64,000 nucleotides of DNA, taken from the NCBI RefSeq assembly GCF_958298935.1, contig NC_084921.1, forward strand, positions 31,312,001-31,376,000, written 5' to 3'. The DNA comes from Phragmites australis. Lineage: Eukaryota > Streptophyta > Magnoliopsida > Poales > Poaceae. Positions 12,501 to 23,345 of this stretch are shown here, one piece after another; position 1 is the first letter of the stretch, and each line of letters begins with the position of its first letter. The translations under genes were made by a program, and so were the position numbers. The notes below the pieces were generated by a model. It saw nothing but the letters and a program-made list of their open reading frames with translations. It was not told where the DNA came from and did no database searches.

Positions 12501-12957
12501 TGTTTAGATGCTGGAACAAAACATTGAATTGCGGGTTAGGGAGGAAACTGAAGAAATTGTGTACTGTTATCTTTGTTTCGAAATTGCTGTTTATTTTCTT
12601 GCGATACTTCATTTGAAAAAAGTTGTCCATTGAGGAAAGCAAGAGTGCTGTCCTTGCAGTTTTCCCATCATTTGCTCTTGCTATTACTGATGTAAACATG
12701 TTTAGTGGTTGAAATAAGTCATTTGATAGGGGTAAGCATGGTCTATCTCCATTAACTGCTAGTTGGACAGATATTTTAAAATGTAGGGAGTATTAGTTAT
12801 GGATGGAACAATTTTCTGGACTTGGGAATTGGCTGTAGCACATGAGTGTTGTTGTTTTGCCTCTTTCACGATGTTTTTCATTTGAATTGAGTGTTTCCTA
12901 CAACTTTTGACTTATTCGCCCACTGATCTTTTTTTTTTCTTCCCTTCAGGTGTTTAA
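9536..12957 (+). CDS. SYS1: SYS1 homologue, Golgi integral membrane protein (3 exons)
   Basis: SYS1 proteins are small multispanning Golgi membrane proteins; in yeast and animals Sys1 recruits the GTPase Arl3/ARFRP1 to the trans-Golgi. Exon 1 is 9536-9759, exon 2 10887-11113 and exon 3 begins at 12950, with the stop codon at 12955-12957. Phases agree at both junctions and the product is 152 residues, the usual plant length. It starts MFYGAIVWDPWLIVSQ and has about four hydrophobic segments (about 11-38, 63-85, 92-112 and 114-136) and conserved blocks such as ERAKKCLDF and CIVYGGWP. The last two residues come from exon 3, behind a strong pyrimidine tract and CAG acceptor. If intron 2 is retained, a stop at 11,128-11,130 gives a slightly longer alternative tail. 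Exon 1 is GC-rich and the rest AT-richer, as is common in grass genes. Confidence 0.93.
9760..10886 (+). other. SYS1 intron 1
   Basis: The donor is GG|GTACGC and the acceptor GAGCAG|TG. The intron is 1,127 bp and AT-rich, with no recognised insertion. The split codon (phase 2) encodes a glycine that fits the conserved membrane segment. Confidence 0.85.
11114..12949 (+). other. SYS1 intron 2
   Basis: The donor is GCAA|GTAAGC and the acceptor TTCCCTTCAG|GT after a T-rich tract. It is 1,836 bp and AT-rich. I chose this donor because it yields a C terminus ending in RASV, like other plant SYS1 proteins as I recall them, rather than the read-through tail. Confidence 0.75.
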
Positions 12958-14960
12958 TATCACACGCTGAAAGAGCATAGATGGTTTCAAATGGTCTCAA
13001 GAGGTGCTTATTATTATGAGTGCTTCATTCTGTGATTTGCAACCGATACTCGTCAAACATGCAAAGAGTTTGCTCTTCTGATGACGGATCTCCGAGTAGG
13101 CCATCATGTAGAAATTGATAGGCTTCTGAGTTCCCACAAATGGAAATGGCAGCTCAGATTGTAAAGCATACATTCAAGCCCTCCCCACTTCCCTATGGAA
13201 CAGCATTGTTCAAGTAACACAACAGGTGGCTGCGTGACAATTTGTATGACTAGATATCAACAGCTTGGAACTGTATTCTTTAGCGAGATTGATGACAACA
13301 CATGCAGACACCAATGAGTTCTTGTTTAGAGGTATATTGCAAATAATATATATAGTGTCTTTTGTTCATTCATGCCAGCAGATTTATATGTTTTCTTCTT
13401 TTTGAGGAAAGATGCCTGTGTTGTGCTCTTGTGAAGAGAAAAACAAAGTAATAAAAAGGTGGTCCAATTTGTACTGATGCGGCCCGGCCCAAGACCAGAA
13501 TCCTGTGAATATTTGACCTTGGAAAGCGTCCGGATGATGACCTAAATATTAAGCCCAAATACCTGGAATTGACGAAGACGAGCGATTGGAAAGAAATGTG
13601 TAGAGTAAGTAGCTGAGGTCCCTTGCAAGTTGCAACTAACAACCGAACAACGAGTAGAGTAGTCGCACTAAGCCGGAAGAGAAGAGCACGAGACGATGAA
13701 TTCGGATTGGTTGGAGCCAACGGCTCGTAGTCTAGCTGGTATCATTTGTTTGGTCGCCGGAGACTCGGGGTTAGCACCCAACAACGTACGCATGCATGCT
13801 CTTCAGGTAGTTAATTAGCATCCTAATCTTATACCTTTTATACTCTACAACGGTTTGTCCCTCGCATTGGTCTGAGTTAACCTCTCCCGACTCCAGCCGA
13901 CCGAAAGGGAGAGCTCTCTTGCTCTGCCTACACTGACATCATAAGAAGAGAGACGGTTCCAGAGAACAGCACCCACAGTGAACAGTAGTCACCTTGCATG
14001 CGTGGAGGTATCCCTCGTGGTACTACAAAAGAGAGAAACAAAATCATAGATAAGTTCTGAGCTGGCTCAAGCAAAGGCCACCCAAGATCAAATGAAAAAT
14101 ATATCCTTTTTGGTTCCCGCGGCGCGTTGTTCCAAACATGATTATCAAACGGTCCCCTGGTTGATGCATAGAACACGATCAGAAGCACTCTACAGCTATG
14201 CCTATGCGGCCGGAGTAAACACCGTCGGACCGAACCGTTTGCGTCGCCGGCGTGGGCTGCAAGGAATGTTTGCGTTATATGTGATTGGTCGCCGGCGACA
14301 ACACGGCCGTGGGGCCATAGCCCTTTTTGGTTTGCACGCATCATCGCAAACTCGTATGGTGCGCCGAGCGATGTTCGGCGGTGACAGCGCGTGGGCCCCA
14401 CGCACATGCGCATGCACATGCAGATGGCAGATGTAGGTATCCTCTTTCCGCCTGCTCTGCTCTGCTCTGCTCTGGTTGGTCGGAAAAGTGGGGCCCCGAC
14501 AAACTCGAACAAACTCGTAATCCTTGTTATTATTCCCTAATCCTCAACGGCAACAGCTATCATTTGCATCGGAAAAAATTCTATGTAACGTATCGCAGAA
14601 TGTCTCCTCTGCAACACTGTCTGTATGACCATCGTCTATCCGTAACATGAATCCTAACATGAATTTTAAAGATCGTATCAAATATTAGTGTTTGATAATA
14701 TATTCATAGTTAAATAAGGGTATATTTGAAATCAGAGATCGAAGAGAAAATAAATCACGCAATGTATACACGTTAGGGTCTCGATTAGAGTAATACCTAC
14801 ATCCTATGTGAATGTTGTTGTATATTGATTATTTTAAGTATGAGCAATGTGGCTAGACCTATTATAATAGAGAGCATTGGATCTAGACTGATCTATGATT
14901 GAAATCTTCAAATATCTCCAGTTGCTAAGGTCTTGATGTTGCTACGTCGGCCCCCTCCCC
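12958..14960. other. SYS1 3' UTR and intergenic DNA
   Basis: The SYS1 3' UTR probably extends to about 13,350-13,450, where AATAATATATATAG- and AATAAAA-like motifs occur. Beyond it, open frames overlap on both strands between 13,370 and 14,650 without any recognisable domain, and I do not call genes there. A tgctc pentamer repeat lies at about 14,452-14,472. Confidence 0.5.
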
Positions 14961-14963
14961 CTA

Positions 14964-15276
14964 GGGTTTAGCTCCCCACCTTATACAGGGGTTGATGTAC
15001 CATCTTGAATCCTATCGTAGTTGATAAGGAGTCATTTATCTTATCGGTCAAAGCAAATCAGATGAATCCAACCTGAATACTAACTGTACTTGATCGACTA
15101 ACCCGATCAAGACCTTTCTGGTATGTATCTTCGACATATTCAAATATATCATGTACCACAAGTTCAGATCTGTAATATCCGGAGTTGTTAAACATGTGTA
15201 TGGTGTAACTTATCTGTATACAGTGTACTCTCCATGCATATATACTTTATAGTTAGATATTCGACAATAGCTCTCT
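14964..15276 (+). repeat. dispersed ~300-bp repeat, copy 1 (LTR-like)
   Basis: This segment, starting 'agctccccaccttatac', is diverged but collinear with 15,848-16,133. Shared blocks include 'ttgatgtaccatct', 'aatcctacc', 'tacttgatcg', 'ttcaaatatatca' and 'gatattcgac/gatgttcgat'. The two copies are in direct orientation about 0.9 kb apart. They may be LTR pieces of a small retroelement. There is no coding sequence between them that would identify it. Confidence 0.6.
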
Positions 15277-15847
15277 AACTCTATACAGTAGGAAGAGCTT
15301 CCATAAGTGCCCACTCAAGTACCGTCAAGTCTAGGCTTGATCGAATAAGGTGGATCGAGCTTGCAGTCGAAAGAATCAAGCAAGAAAGGTCATGTCCTAA
15401 GTATCGAGTGGAAATATAGTTGGGTCGATCACCGTGCCATTATCCGCACTCGAGACTCAAAAAGGCGTGTAACATGACTTACCGACACCTGATTCTGAGT
15501 GGAGTTAAAAGAGAAAACTCCGAAATTTGAATTGTTGGGTAAGCACATTTACTCGACCAAGCCTAATGGGCAAGCAAAGATTTGCACGAAGCCATCACTC
15601 TACCTTTTGCGCTGAACAAGGCGCCACAATGAAGAGAATGGTTACCTAAGAGATGAGAAGTTCTTGGTATTTATCCATATGAACATGGACTGTAGCCATT
15701 CTTTTACCCTCTTCCGTCAATCTTTTCCTACAAGCTTTCATCTTTCTCCACCGAAACGCGCCACCGCACAGAAACCTAGCCCCATGGCTTCAAGCCCCTC
15801 TGCAAACATCGCCGCTCCTTCCTTGCCTGCAAACATCGCCGCTCCTC
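15277..15847. other. sequence between the two dispersed repeats
   Basis: It carries no recognisable gag, pol or host gene. A small open frame at 15,664-15,906 is proline/serine-rich but runs into the second repeat and is probably chance. A duplicated 'caaacatcgccgctcct' block occurs near 15,803 and 15,830. Confidence 0.4.
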
Positions 15848-16133
15848 TAGAGTCTAGCTCCCCACCTTATATATGGATTGATGTACCATCTCGGATCCTA
15901 CCGTAGTCGATAGTGAGTTATTTTGTCTTATCAGCTAAGACAAATCAAATAAATCCTACCTGGTTACTAACTTTACTTGATCGGTAACTTAATTAAGACC
16001 TTTATGTTATGTGTCTTCAATTTTTTCAAATATATCAGGTACTACAGGTTTAGATCTCAATATCCAAAATTGTTAAGCTTATATATACGGTATACTCCTT
16101 ATATATACCTATATTTAGATGTTCGATAGATTC
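15848..16133 (+). repeat. dispersed ~290-bp repeat, copy 2
   Basis: The second copy of the repeat described at 14,964-15,276, in the same orientation. Similarity begins at 'tctagctccccacctta' and ends near 'gttcgatagattctta'. The divergence suggests an old duplication or an old pair of LTRs. Confidence 0.6.
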
Positions 16134-16955
16134 TTAGGGCATCGCTTATGCGATGTCAGTTCTTTTTCTTTTGTCAATAGCCGGCGCTTGATTAACGCCT
16201 TAGACTAATATAGGCTTAAAAAAACAAATAAAACTTGGACCGATGTGTAACGCACGCAGCAGCACAAGCAGCATCCGTAAATCTATGCGTGGTACTGATA
16301 CAGCCAAACAAGCATACGGTCCGTTAAGCACTTGTCAACTAATACTGTTAAGCTCGTGAGGTGTATGAGCTAGGTAGGCTCCAGAGTCCGGACCAAAAGA
16401 GGAAAAATAATCGATCAGGTGCTAGCTAGCTAGCCACATTACGGCCTATACGTTACGTCTCCCGTGTTTCAAGGCGGGACGGGCTGAATGGTGTCACTTA
16501 ACGCGTGGAATCAAATGCATGGGCTGTACTTCATTAGTACTTAATACAAATTAAAGTTTGCAATGCACAGCACAGTTCAAAGTTCAAACCAACCAAGCAG
16601 AAAAAAATGCTGCATCCACAGGTAATGATGACGGAAGAGAAAATGAAACGGGGAGGCAAAACGCATTCTTGAGCGTTTTAGCCAACTCGATTTTACGCCC
16701 CCCTCCTATACGTGTCGCAATTTGTGCACAGAGCCTCTTCTTCAACTCTGACGAGGTTAGGGTTTCAAAATTAATAGTTAGGATTCAAAATTTAGGGGTT
16801 TAAGTTCTGACAAAATTCCCTCGTCTATAGGTTCGAAGGGAAGGCTTACCTAGTTGTAGTTATGGTTGGTGGATAGAACGCTATTATTTGAGGTGGAGCT
16901 CCAAACGAAACTTTAACACTCTCGTGGTATGGCTGTGGCATGTATGGGTAGCGAC
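16134..16955. other. intergenic DNA
   Basis: Mixed-composition DNA with no recognisable gene. A small frame at 16,558-16,803 lacks known motifs. The last nine bases (16,947-16,955) are the left target duplication of the following hAT-type element. Confidence 0.4.
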
Positions 16956-17433
16956 AGAGATGGTTAAATGGGCGACCCGGTTCGGCACGGTATGGGTCTA
17001 TTGAGGTACGACCCGTTTAAGTATGTTAGCTATCGTGCCGCGACTCTAGCTCAGACACGACCCATTTAAGATCGAGTCATGCTGTGTCGGCTCGTAGCAT
17101 GGTAGGTCCAATAACCTTTTTTGACTGTTAACCTAGGGAAAATTGAAAAAAATCAAAAAAACTTATTTTCACCCAGAATCAAATACACAACCTTCTTCTT
17201 AGGAGTTAAACACATTATCATTGCATCACATATCCTATATGGTATTAGATCTAAATAAATTATATAAGATCGTAAAAAATAGAAACAGTTTAACAGGTCA
17301 TACTGTGCCGGTCCGTCGTACTACAGCTTCGACCCAGATATGACCCAAACCATCATGACGTGCCGTGTCTAGATCGAGCCCAAATAACCGTGCGTGCCGA
17401 CCCATTTGATATGACTCACTTGATCACCTTTAG
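16956..17433. mobile_element. hAT-type non-autonomous element (MITE), ~478 bp
   Basis: An 8-bp target duplication GTAGCGAC occurs at 16,948-16,955 and 17,434-17,441, which is the length used by hAT transposons. The left end reads AGAGATGGTTAAATGGG, and the right end, reversed, contains AAATGGGTCGGCACG. Both ends are rich in the 'cggcacgg / gacccatttaa' motifs common to grass hAT MITEs. No coding capacity. Confidence 0.75.
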
Positions 17434-17441
17434 GTAGCGAC

Positions 17442-18477
17442 ATGGTGAGAAGGTCTAAAAAGAAAGAAGAGGTAGGAGCAGCTAGAGGTACCGTTGGATC
17501 ACCTCAGCACCAGAACCACTCAAGTGCCCTACAGACATATCATTGCTGGTATGATTAGTTTGGTGAACTGGAAATCCGAGGAGGAATCGAAAAGAAATTG
17601 AAGAGGTGGGTTCCCACTAATAAGCGCGTCAGGATCGACGACGCCTGCACGTTGCCGCGACGGGGCCCTCACTACTCTCGCGGCCGGAGGGCGGAGGCGC
17701 AGACCACCAGCTCTCTTTGTTTTACTAGAGGATGGCTTGGGAGATTGACAAAGAGCAGAATCTTCTTTACAGCTTGAAACGTCACTAATTCTTTTCGTTC
17801 CAAGCTAGGCTCCTCTTCCCAAAGTCATGGATAGGTTTATCTTCTTGGCTTACCTTTTTCTCTCATGTTGAGTGTAATCGAAATTGTTGACCAAGAATTG
17901 TAAACTGTATTTTGAGACATTAATCTATGCACCACATATCACAGATGTAACAAAAACACATACAGAATCGCAGATGCTCATCACGGCCTATGTGAATTGG
18001 AGCCAAATAATTATGTTCCAGTAGTTTTTCTTTAGAAACTCCAGTATAATATGCTTTCGTATACACGCACACACACAACATCTTCTTTTGAATATAGAAG
18101 ATGTAGATTTGAAAAATTGACGAAGTCACTACAAACATTTCATTATCAATAAGTACGTCATCTAATACCGAAAACAAAATTCACCTTAATGAGACACGTA
18201 ATAAAAAATTTCAGCAGCTTTCACCCAATAAAGAACCGCCAATAACTCGTTCAAATCCCCCTGGAAACCCGTAATGGAAGGCGTCCTCTTCTTCGCCCTC
18301 TCTCTGCCAGTTCATCCCGTTTGAACGAACGCTGGCCGATCAAGCAACCAATCATCACAGCCGTCCGTCAATCCCCCACCCGCAATCAATATTCTATTCC
18401 CGCGCACCGCGATATATCCGCGGCTCCCCTCCCAAGGCTCCTCCATCCACGCCACGGCGGCCAATGCGCGCGCCGCA
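17442..18477. other. intergenic DNA and promoter region of the LRR-extensin gene
   Basis: From 17,442 to about 18,200 the DNA is AT-rich with no gene seen. From 18,240 the composition becomes GC-rich. A GATATATCC stretch at 18,410 might serve as a TATA element 60-70 bp before the start codon, but this is weak. Confidence 0.35.
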
Positions 18478-20286
18478 ATGACGACGACGACGCACGGGAC
18501 TGTCATCCCCCTCCTCTTCCTCCTCCTTGCGCCGCACCTCCTCGCCACCCCCGCTGCGGCGTTCGTCAGCCGCGGCCTCAGCGCCTCCGACGCCGCGCGG
18601 ATCACGCGCCGCCAGCTGCTCCAGTACAACCACGGCGGCGGCGATGGCGGCGACGTGTACGTGGACCCGTCGTACGCGTTCCCGAACCCGCGCCTCCGCG
18701 ACGCGTACGTGGCACTGCAGGCGTGGAAGCGCGCCATCCTCTCCGACCCCTACAACGTGACGGGCACCTGGGCTGGGCCCGACGTGTGCGCCTATCACGG
18801 CGTCTTCTGCGCGCCGTCCCCGAATGACCACTACCTCACCGTCGTGGCCGCCGTCGACCTCAACCACGCCGACCTCGCGGGCCACCTCCCCGAGGCGCTG
18901 GGCCTGCTCGCCGACCTCGCGGTGCTGCACCTCAACTCCAACCGCTTCTGCGGCCTCGTGCCCCGGTCGCTGGAGAAGATGTTCATGCTCCACGAGCTCG
19001 ACCTCAGCAACAACCGCCTCGTCGGGGCCTTCCCCGACGTCGTGCTCCGGCTTCCCAGCCTCAAGTACCTCGACCTCCGCTACAACGACTTCGAGGGCCC
19101 CGTGCCGCGCGAGCTCTTCGACCGCCCGCTCGACGCCATCTTCGTTAACTCCAACCGCTTCCGCTTCGAGATCCCCGACAACGTCGGCAACTCGCCGGCG
19201 TCCGTCCTCGTGCTTGCCAACAACGACTTCGGCGGGTGCCTCCCGGCGTCCCTCGCCAACATGTCCGCCACGCTCAACGAGATCATTCTCATGAACACGG
19301 GGCTCAAGTCCTGCGTCCCGCAGGAGCTCAGCATGCTCACCGGACTCACCGTGCTCGACCTCAGCTTCAACAAGCTTATGGGCACCATCCCCGACGAGCT
19401 CGCCAGGCTCGAGAGCATCGAGCAGCTCGACCTCGGACACAACCGGCTCGTAGGCGATGTGCCGGAGGGGATCTGCCACCTGCCGCACCTCCAGAACTTC
19501 ACCTACTCCTACAACTTCATCACCGGCGAACCGCCGGTGTGCCTTCACGTCAAGACCCTCAACGACCGCCGGAACTGCATCCCCGACCGGCCCGACCAGA
19601 GGTCGCCGGAGCAGTGCCAATTCTTCAAGAACCACCACGTCAACTGCGACGCCTTCAAGTGCAAGAAGTTCTTGCTGCCGTCGCCACCGCCGCCGTCTCC
19701 TCCTCCGCCATTGCCGTCACCCCCACCACCCTCGCCTCCACCACCGTCTCCTCCCCCACCCTCACCGTCTCCTCCGCCACCATCTCCATCACCGCCACCT
19801 CCATCCCCTCCACCACCGTCTCCTCCGCCACCATCTCCATCACCGCCACCTCCATCCCCTCCACCACCCTCTCCAGTGTACTACTCCTCACCGCCGTCAC
19901 CCTACTATGAGGTGTCGCCGGAGGACCGGTACCTCTCACCACCGCCTCCGGCTTACTCCGAAGCCCCACCGCCGCCCTACTACGAGGTGTCACCAGAGGA
20001 CCGGTACCTCTCGCCGCCGCCTCCAGCCTACTCCGAAGCTCCACCACCGCCCTACTACGAGGTGTCACCAGAGGACCGGTACCTCTCCCCGCCGCCTCCG
20101 GCCTACTCCGAGGCCCCACCGCCGCCCTACTATGAGGTGTCACCAGAGGATCGGTACCTCTCGCCACCACCCCCAGCTAGTGTCCCCAAGTACGATTACT
20201 CGTCGCCGCCGCCGCCCCGGACGATGTACAAGCTGCCGGTGTATGACTATTCATCACCTCCACCGCCGGCCGCGTGGAAACCATAA
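18478..20286 (+). CDS. leucine-rich repeat extensin (LRX/PEX-type) cell-wall protein
   Basis: LRX proteins are secreted to the cell wall, where the LRR part binds RALF peptides and the extensin part anchors to the wall matrix. The 602-residue protein has a signal peptide (about 1-28). Next comes an N-terminal region with the hallmark TGTWAGPDVCAYHGVFC (about 95-112), then about ten LRRs (about 120-365) with LxxLxLxxNxxxGxxP spacing. A cysteine-rich hinge follows (about 370-399, EQCQFFKNHHVNCDAFKCKKF region). From residue 400 there is a hydroxyproline-rich extensin domain of SPPPP blocks. From residue 476 come four 25-residue units (period 75 bp) starting YYEVSPEDRYLSPPPP, then YDYSSPPPP ends. 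The paired tyrosines could cross-link. It is a single exon with strong GC3 and no disruption. Which LRX subclass (vegetative or pollen) cannot be settled here. Confidence 0.96.
   Translation: MTTTTHGTVIPLLFLLLAPHLLATPAAAFVSRGLSASDAARITRRQLLQYNHGGGDGGDVYVDPSYAFPNPRLRDAYVALQAWKRAILSDPYNVTGTWAGPDVCAYHGVFCAPSPNDHYLTVVAAVDLNHADLAGHLPEALGLLADLAVLHLNSNRFCGLVPRSLEKMFMLHELDLSNNRLVGAFPDVVLRLPSLKYLDLRYNDFEGPVPRELFDRPLDAIFVNSNRFRFEIPDNVGNSPASVLVLANNDFGGCLPASLANMSATLNEIILMNTGLKSCVPQELSMLTGLTVLDLSFNKLMGTIPDELARLESIEQLDLGHNRLVGDVPEGICHLPHLQNFTYSYNFITGEPPVCLHVKTLNDRRNCIPDRPDQRSPEQCQFFKNHHVNCDAFKCKKFLLPSPPPPSPPPPLPSPPPPSPPPPSPPPPSPSPPPPSPSPPPPSPPPPSPPPPSPSPPPPSPPPPSPVYYSSPPSPYYEVSPEDRYLSPPPPAYSEAPPPPYYEVSPEDRYLSPPPPAYSEAPPPPYYEVSPEDRYLSPPPPAYSEAPPPPYYEVSPEDRYLSPPPPASVPKYDYSSPPPPRTMYKLPVYDYSSPPPPAAWKP
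19903..20170 (+). repeat. 75-bp in-frame tandem repeats in the extensin domain
   Basis: Units starting 'tactatgaggtgtc' or 'tactacgaggtgtc' recur at 19,903, 19,978, 20,053 and 20,128. Three are full and the fourth is shortened. Differences are mostly silent third-position changes, so the array is young or homogenised. It encodes the 25-residue tyrosine/proline unit of the LRR-extensin. Confidence 0.9.
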
Positions 20287-21020
20287 AAAATGATTCTTTA
20301 ATCCCGGGATATTTTTCATACGTTGTGGCCATACTACATTGTTAATTCGTTGTGGTAAAAAGTGTTGCTAAATTAATCTCTGGTGTTGATTGCCACCTTC
20401 CTTTCTTTTTTTTTTTCTTTTTGCACTTCTATTTTCTTTTAATTTTTCTCTGATTAATTTGGTTGCGCTACGAATTCTCCATTGTGAAAAATTGGCTCCG
20501 GCGCAGAGAATGACAACTGAGAAGAAAGAAGTTGTAATTTTTACACACTTGGATTAAAGTTAAATCATATATATATATGATTAACAAATTGTTCTTGGAT
20601 GTCTCTGTTCTCCTCGCATTATCAGCTGGTCTTGAACTTGCGAGTACGAAAAATGTGATTCTGCGAATGAGTTGGCAATACGTAAGGTACCAACTAAAGG
20701 ATGTTTCACATTACTGGAACAGCCAATTTGGTTGCAAAGGGCACAAAAATTAGTTTGAACACGGCAGAATCTTCTTCAGCCATGCGATCTGGAAAGCTGT
20801 GTAACAAAGAAGTCAGCTGGAGACAGCAGCACAGCCGGGGACCATGCGATCTGGCTGCTGTGCTGCTCGAGTCTTGGCAGCACAACATCCATCTTCACCG
20901 CTGCAGTAGAGCAGAACGGCAGAGCTGCTGCATTGGAACGTGAGAAGCTTGACCGCAGAATTGTCTGGAAATGCGCGTCGTCCGGGCATCTCGCTAGCTG
21001 GATGGAATTCTTAGGGCAAC
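20287..21020. other. LRX 3' UTR and intergenic DNA
   Basis: A T-rich 3' flank with TAATTTTTC and similar stretches follows the LRX stop codon. No further gene is supported. Short frames around 20,700-20,940 have no known motif. Confidence 0.4.
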
Positions 21021-21023
21021 TTA

Positions 21024-21309
21024 GCGCCTGTTTGTTTGAATTAGAGATGGTGAAAAACAGTTTATAGATTGTTGATTGTAAGAAGCTAGTTTGTAAAATT
21101 TAGATTGTAAAAGCTGGATTATGCATTGTTATAATCTGGTGGAAGACGGATTGTTGAATTATTACAATATGTGTGTTGAATTGTAACAATCCAGCTTTTT
21201 CAACCAGCTGTTTGTTTCAGCTTTTGAATTGTGATCACAATCCAGCTGTTTGTTTCAGCTTTTAGATTTTGATCACAATCAACTTTTACAATTTGAAACA
21301 AACAGGACC
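21024..21309. mobile_element. Tourist/PIF-type MITE, 286 bp
   Basis: The 3-bp target duplication TTA lies at 21,021-21,023 and 21,310-21,312. The termini are GCGCCTGTTTGTTTGAATT on the left and, reversed from the right, GGTCCTGTTTGTTTCAAATT. Internal sequence is full of 'gtttgtttcagctttt' and 'gatcacaatc' duplications that can fold on themselves. Non-coding. Confidence 0.8.
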
Positions 21310-21312
21310 TTA

Positions 21313-22763
21313 GGATTACGAAAATAACGCAGGATTGCTTTAGCACATTGAATTCTATATAATGATAAAACATCGTATAAAAACTATAGTAATGACTGTT
21401 TAAATGAAGCACAGAAAAAAAATACATAAATTAGATGAGAGAGATAGACATAAAAGTTCATGAAGTGGACCTTATATTACAATTCCTCCAAAATTCTATA
21501 AAAAAAGTCATTTCATACGATTTTCATAGAAATTTGACAAGTCAATTCCTTTATTCAAAAGACCCTTACAGGAAAAATTCCTAAAGATTGAAATTTAAAA
21601 TTCATATGAAAACCCTACCATCCAAAATAGCCCTTATTCTTTCCAGTGCTACCTCAAGATCAGATACCTAGTAGTACTTTTGTACGTCTAAAAATAAAAA
21701 AGTACTAGCAGAGAGGGAGTACTTTATTTTCTCCCTTCGAAATTCCTAGCACTCCTTGATGACTAGGAAGAGAGGGAGAAATATACATTGTTTCTCATTT
21801 ATATACAAGGTATATCCTTATACAAAATCCAAACCTTTTTAAAATTTGGTAAACTTCTAGACAAACTAAATAGGAGTAATCGCCAACATGGCGGCACGAA
21901 CACCGACATGCATGGAACCTTCACAACAGCATGCAGCAGGTGGTCACAAGGCTGTTCAGAGAGGGGAATCGGAGGTGAACAGTGTGTGAGCAATGTTACG
22001 AGTCTGGATGAACAGTGGCCTGCAGTAATTTATTGTAGTGATGATGGACTATGAGATTACTGTTCATAAAATATTGTACATGAATGAAGTCAAGAGTATT
22101 GTTCATCCTCCGACCTAGCTCTAGTAAGTCATAGGAGCGATTCCTCGGCTATGGGTAAGTAATAGGATCAAATCTAGGCTGCTGTACAACATGGATTAAT
22201 TTTGTCTAATCCCTGACAAATCCAAACTTGATATCTCAAATCCTCGGCAAATTCTGGCACCCCAAATCTTGTTGAATTAACTTGTTAGGATATGCCACTG
22301 AATTTCTTACTCACATTAGGGTCCGAACTATGCCAAATTTCAATTCAGTGACACCATGATCTACAAGGACAAGCGGTTAGGAGTACTGAGCAACAAGAGC
22401 GCTGAGCCGGCGTGCATGTGCAGGGTTCGGTCCCCTTTGTTTTTAGGGTCCGAATTATAGTGCGATTTGCTCTGACTTTGAGCACATGCGACACGATCAT
22501 TGGCTTCCTTTGTTACTTTCGGGTGGAGCAGCAAAGATAGACAAGGGTTGGTGTTTTACATGTGCGTCAAAATTTGTACTACTAGGTCGGAGTGAGAATC
22601 AATGGCCATGTGACCTCGGCATATGCAATACTACTAACATTGCGAATGCTTTGCTTAAGTTTGTGTTAAATTTGTCTTGAGTTATATAAAGGGTCCATCT
22701 ATAAATCACTCGAGTGCTTCTTAGGTGCCCAACACCTAATTCCGATAGGCACCGTCTCTTTTT
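21313..22763. other. intergenic DNA with MITE-like remnants
   Basis: At about 21,480-21,640 there is AT-rich sequence with 'aattcct' motifs ending 'atccaaaatagccctta', which resembles a decayed MITE end, but I cannot delimit it. The remainder shows no coding sequence I can support. Confidence 0.35.
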
Positions 22764-23345
22764 CTTCCTAGACCCCTTCACCCCCGCTGCCACCTTGCCG
22801 CAGCGGTAGGGTCTCACTAGACCGTCATATCAACGAGACCTTACCTCACTGCGGCCACCTCCCAACCATTCCTGGTCATCAGCATCAGCGCCCTGTCCTA
22901 ACCTAACTCCCTAGCCATCTTTCGCTACCCCAAATGGTGGCGCTCCGCTGTCTCACCATGCCGCTACAAACCGTAACCACCACGGGCCAACCTACTACCT
23001 TTGCTTCCCTCTAAGCCTGTCAGACTCCTATGAGCATTTGATTCTGACAGACACAATCTCTACTTCTTAGACACCCCTCGACCCCTGCCCCACCTTGCTG
23101 TGGTGGTAGGGTCTCGCTGGACCATCATATCGGTGAGATCGTACCTCACTGTGACCACCTCCTCACTATCACCATGTTCATCGGCATCAACACCCTTGTC
23201 TCGTACCAGCCCATGGCAATCCCTCACCACCCTAGCTAGCAGCACCCCACCATCTCACCATGCTACCACAAACCATAACCACCACCGGGCCAACCTACTG
23301 CCTTGTGCTTCTCTCTTAGTCCGTCAATTTCCTATGAGCCTCCAA
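22764..23345. repeat. tandem duplication, two copies of a ~300-bp unit
   Basis: Copy 1 (22,764-23,042) and copy 2 (23,064-23,345) align throughout. 'ggtagggtctc' is at 22,805 and 23,105, 'gggccaacctac' at 22,984 and 23,287, and 'gtcatat/atcatat', 'cctcactg' and 'cctatgag' also match. The period is 300-303 bp. The unit is C-rich and carries stops in all frames; it may derive from a gene fragment or a retroelement. The copies differ at many positions, so the duplication is not recent. Confidence 0.8.

Noticed and set aside
13928..14650. Several open frames of 70-190 codons on both strands
   Set aside because: They overlap each other with no family resemblance, no splice or promoter context, and stops consistent with chance in GC-richer intergenic DNA.
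18394..19638. A 414-codon open frame antisense to the LRR-extensin gene
   Set aside because: It mirrors the GC3-rich codons of the plus-strand gene and encodes a Val/Glu/Arg-rich product with no domain. The plus strand has a full signal peptide, LRR and extensin protein.
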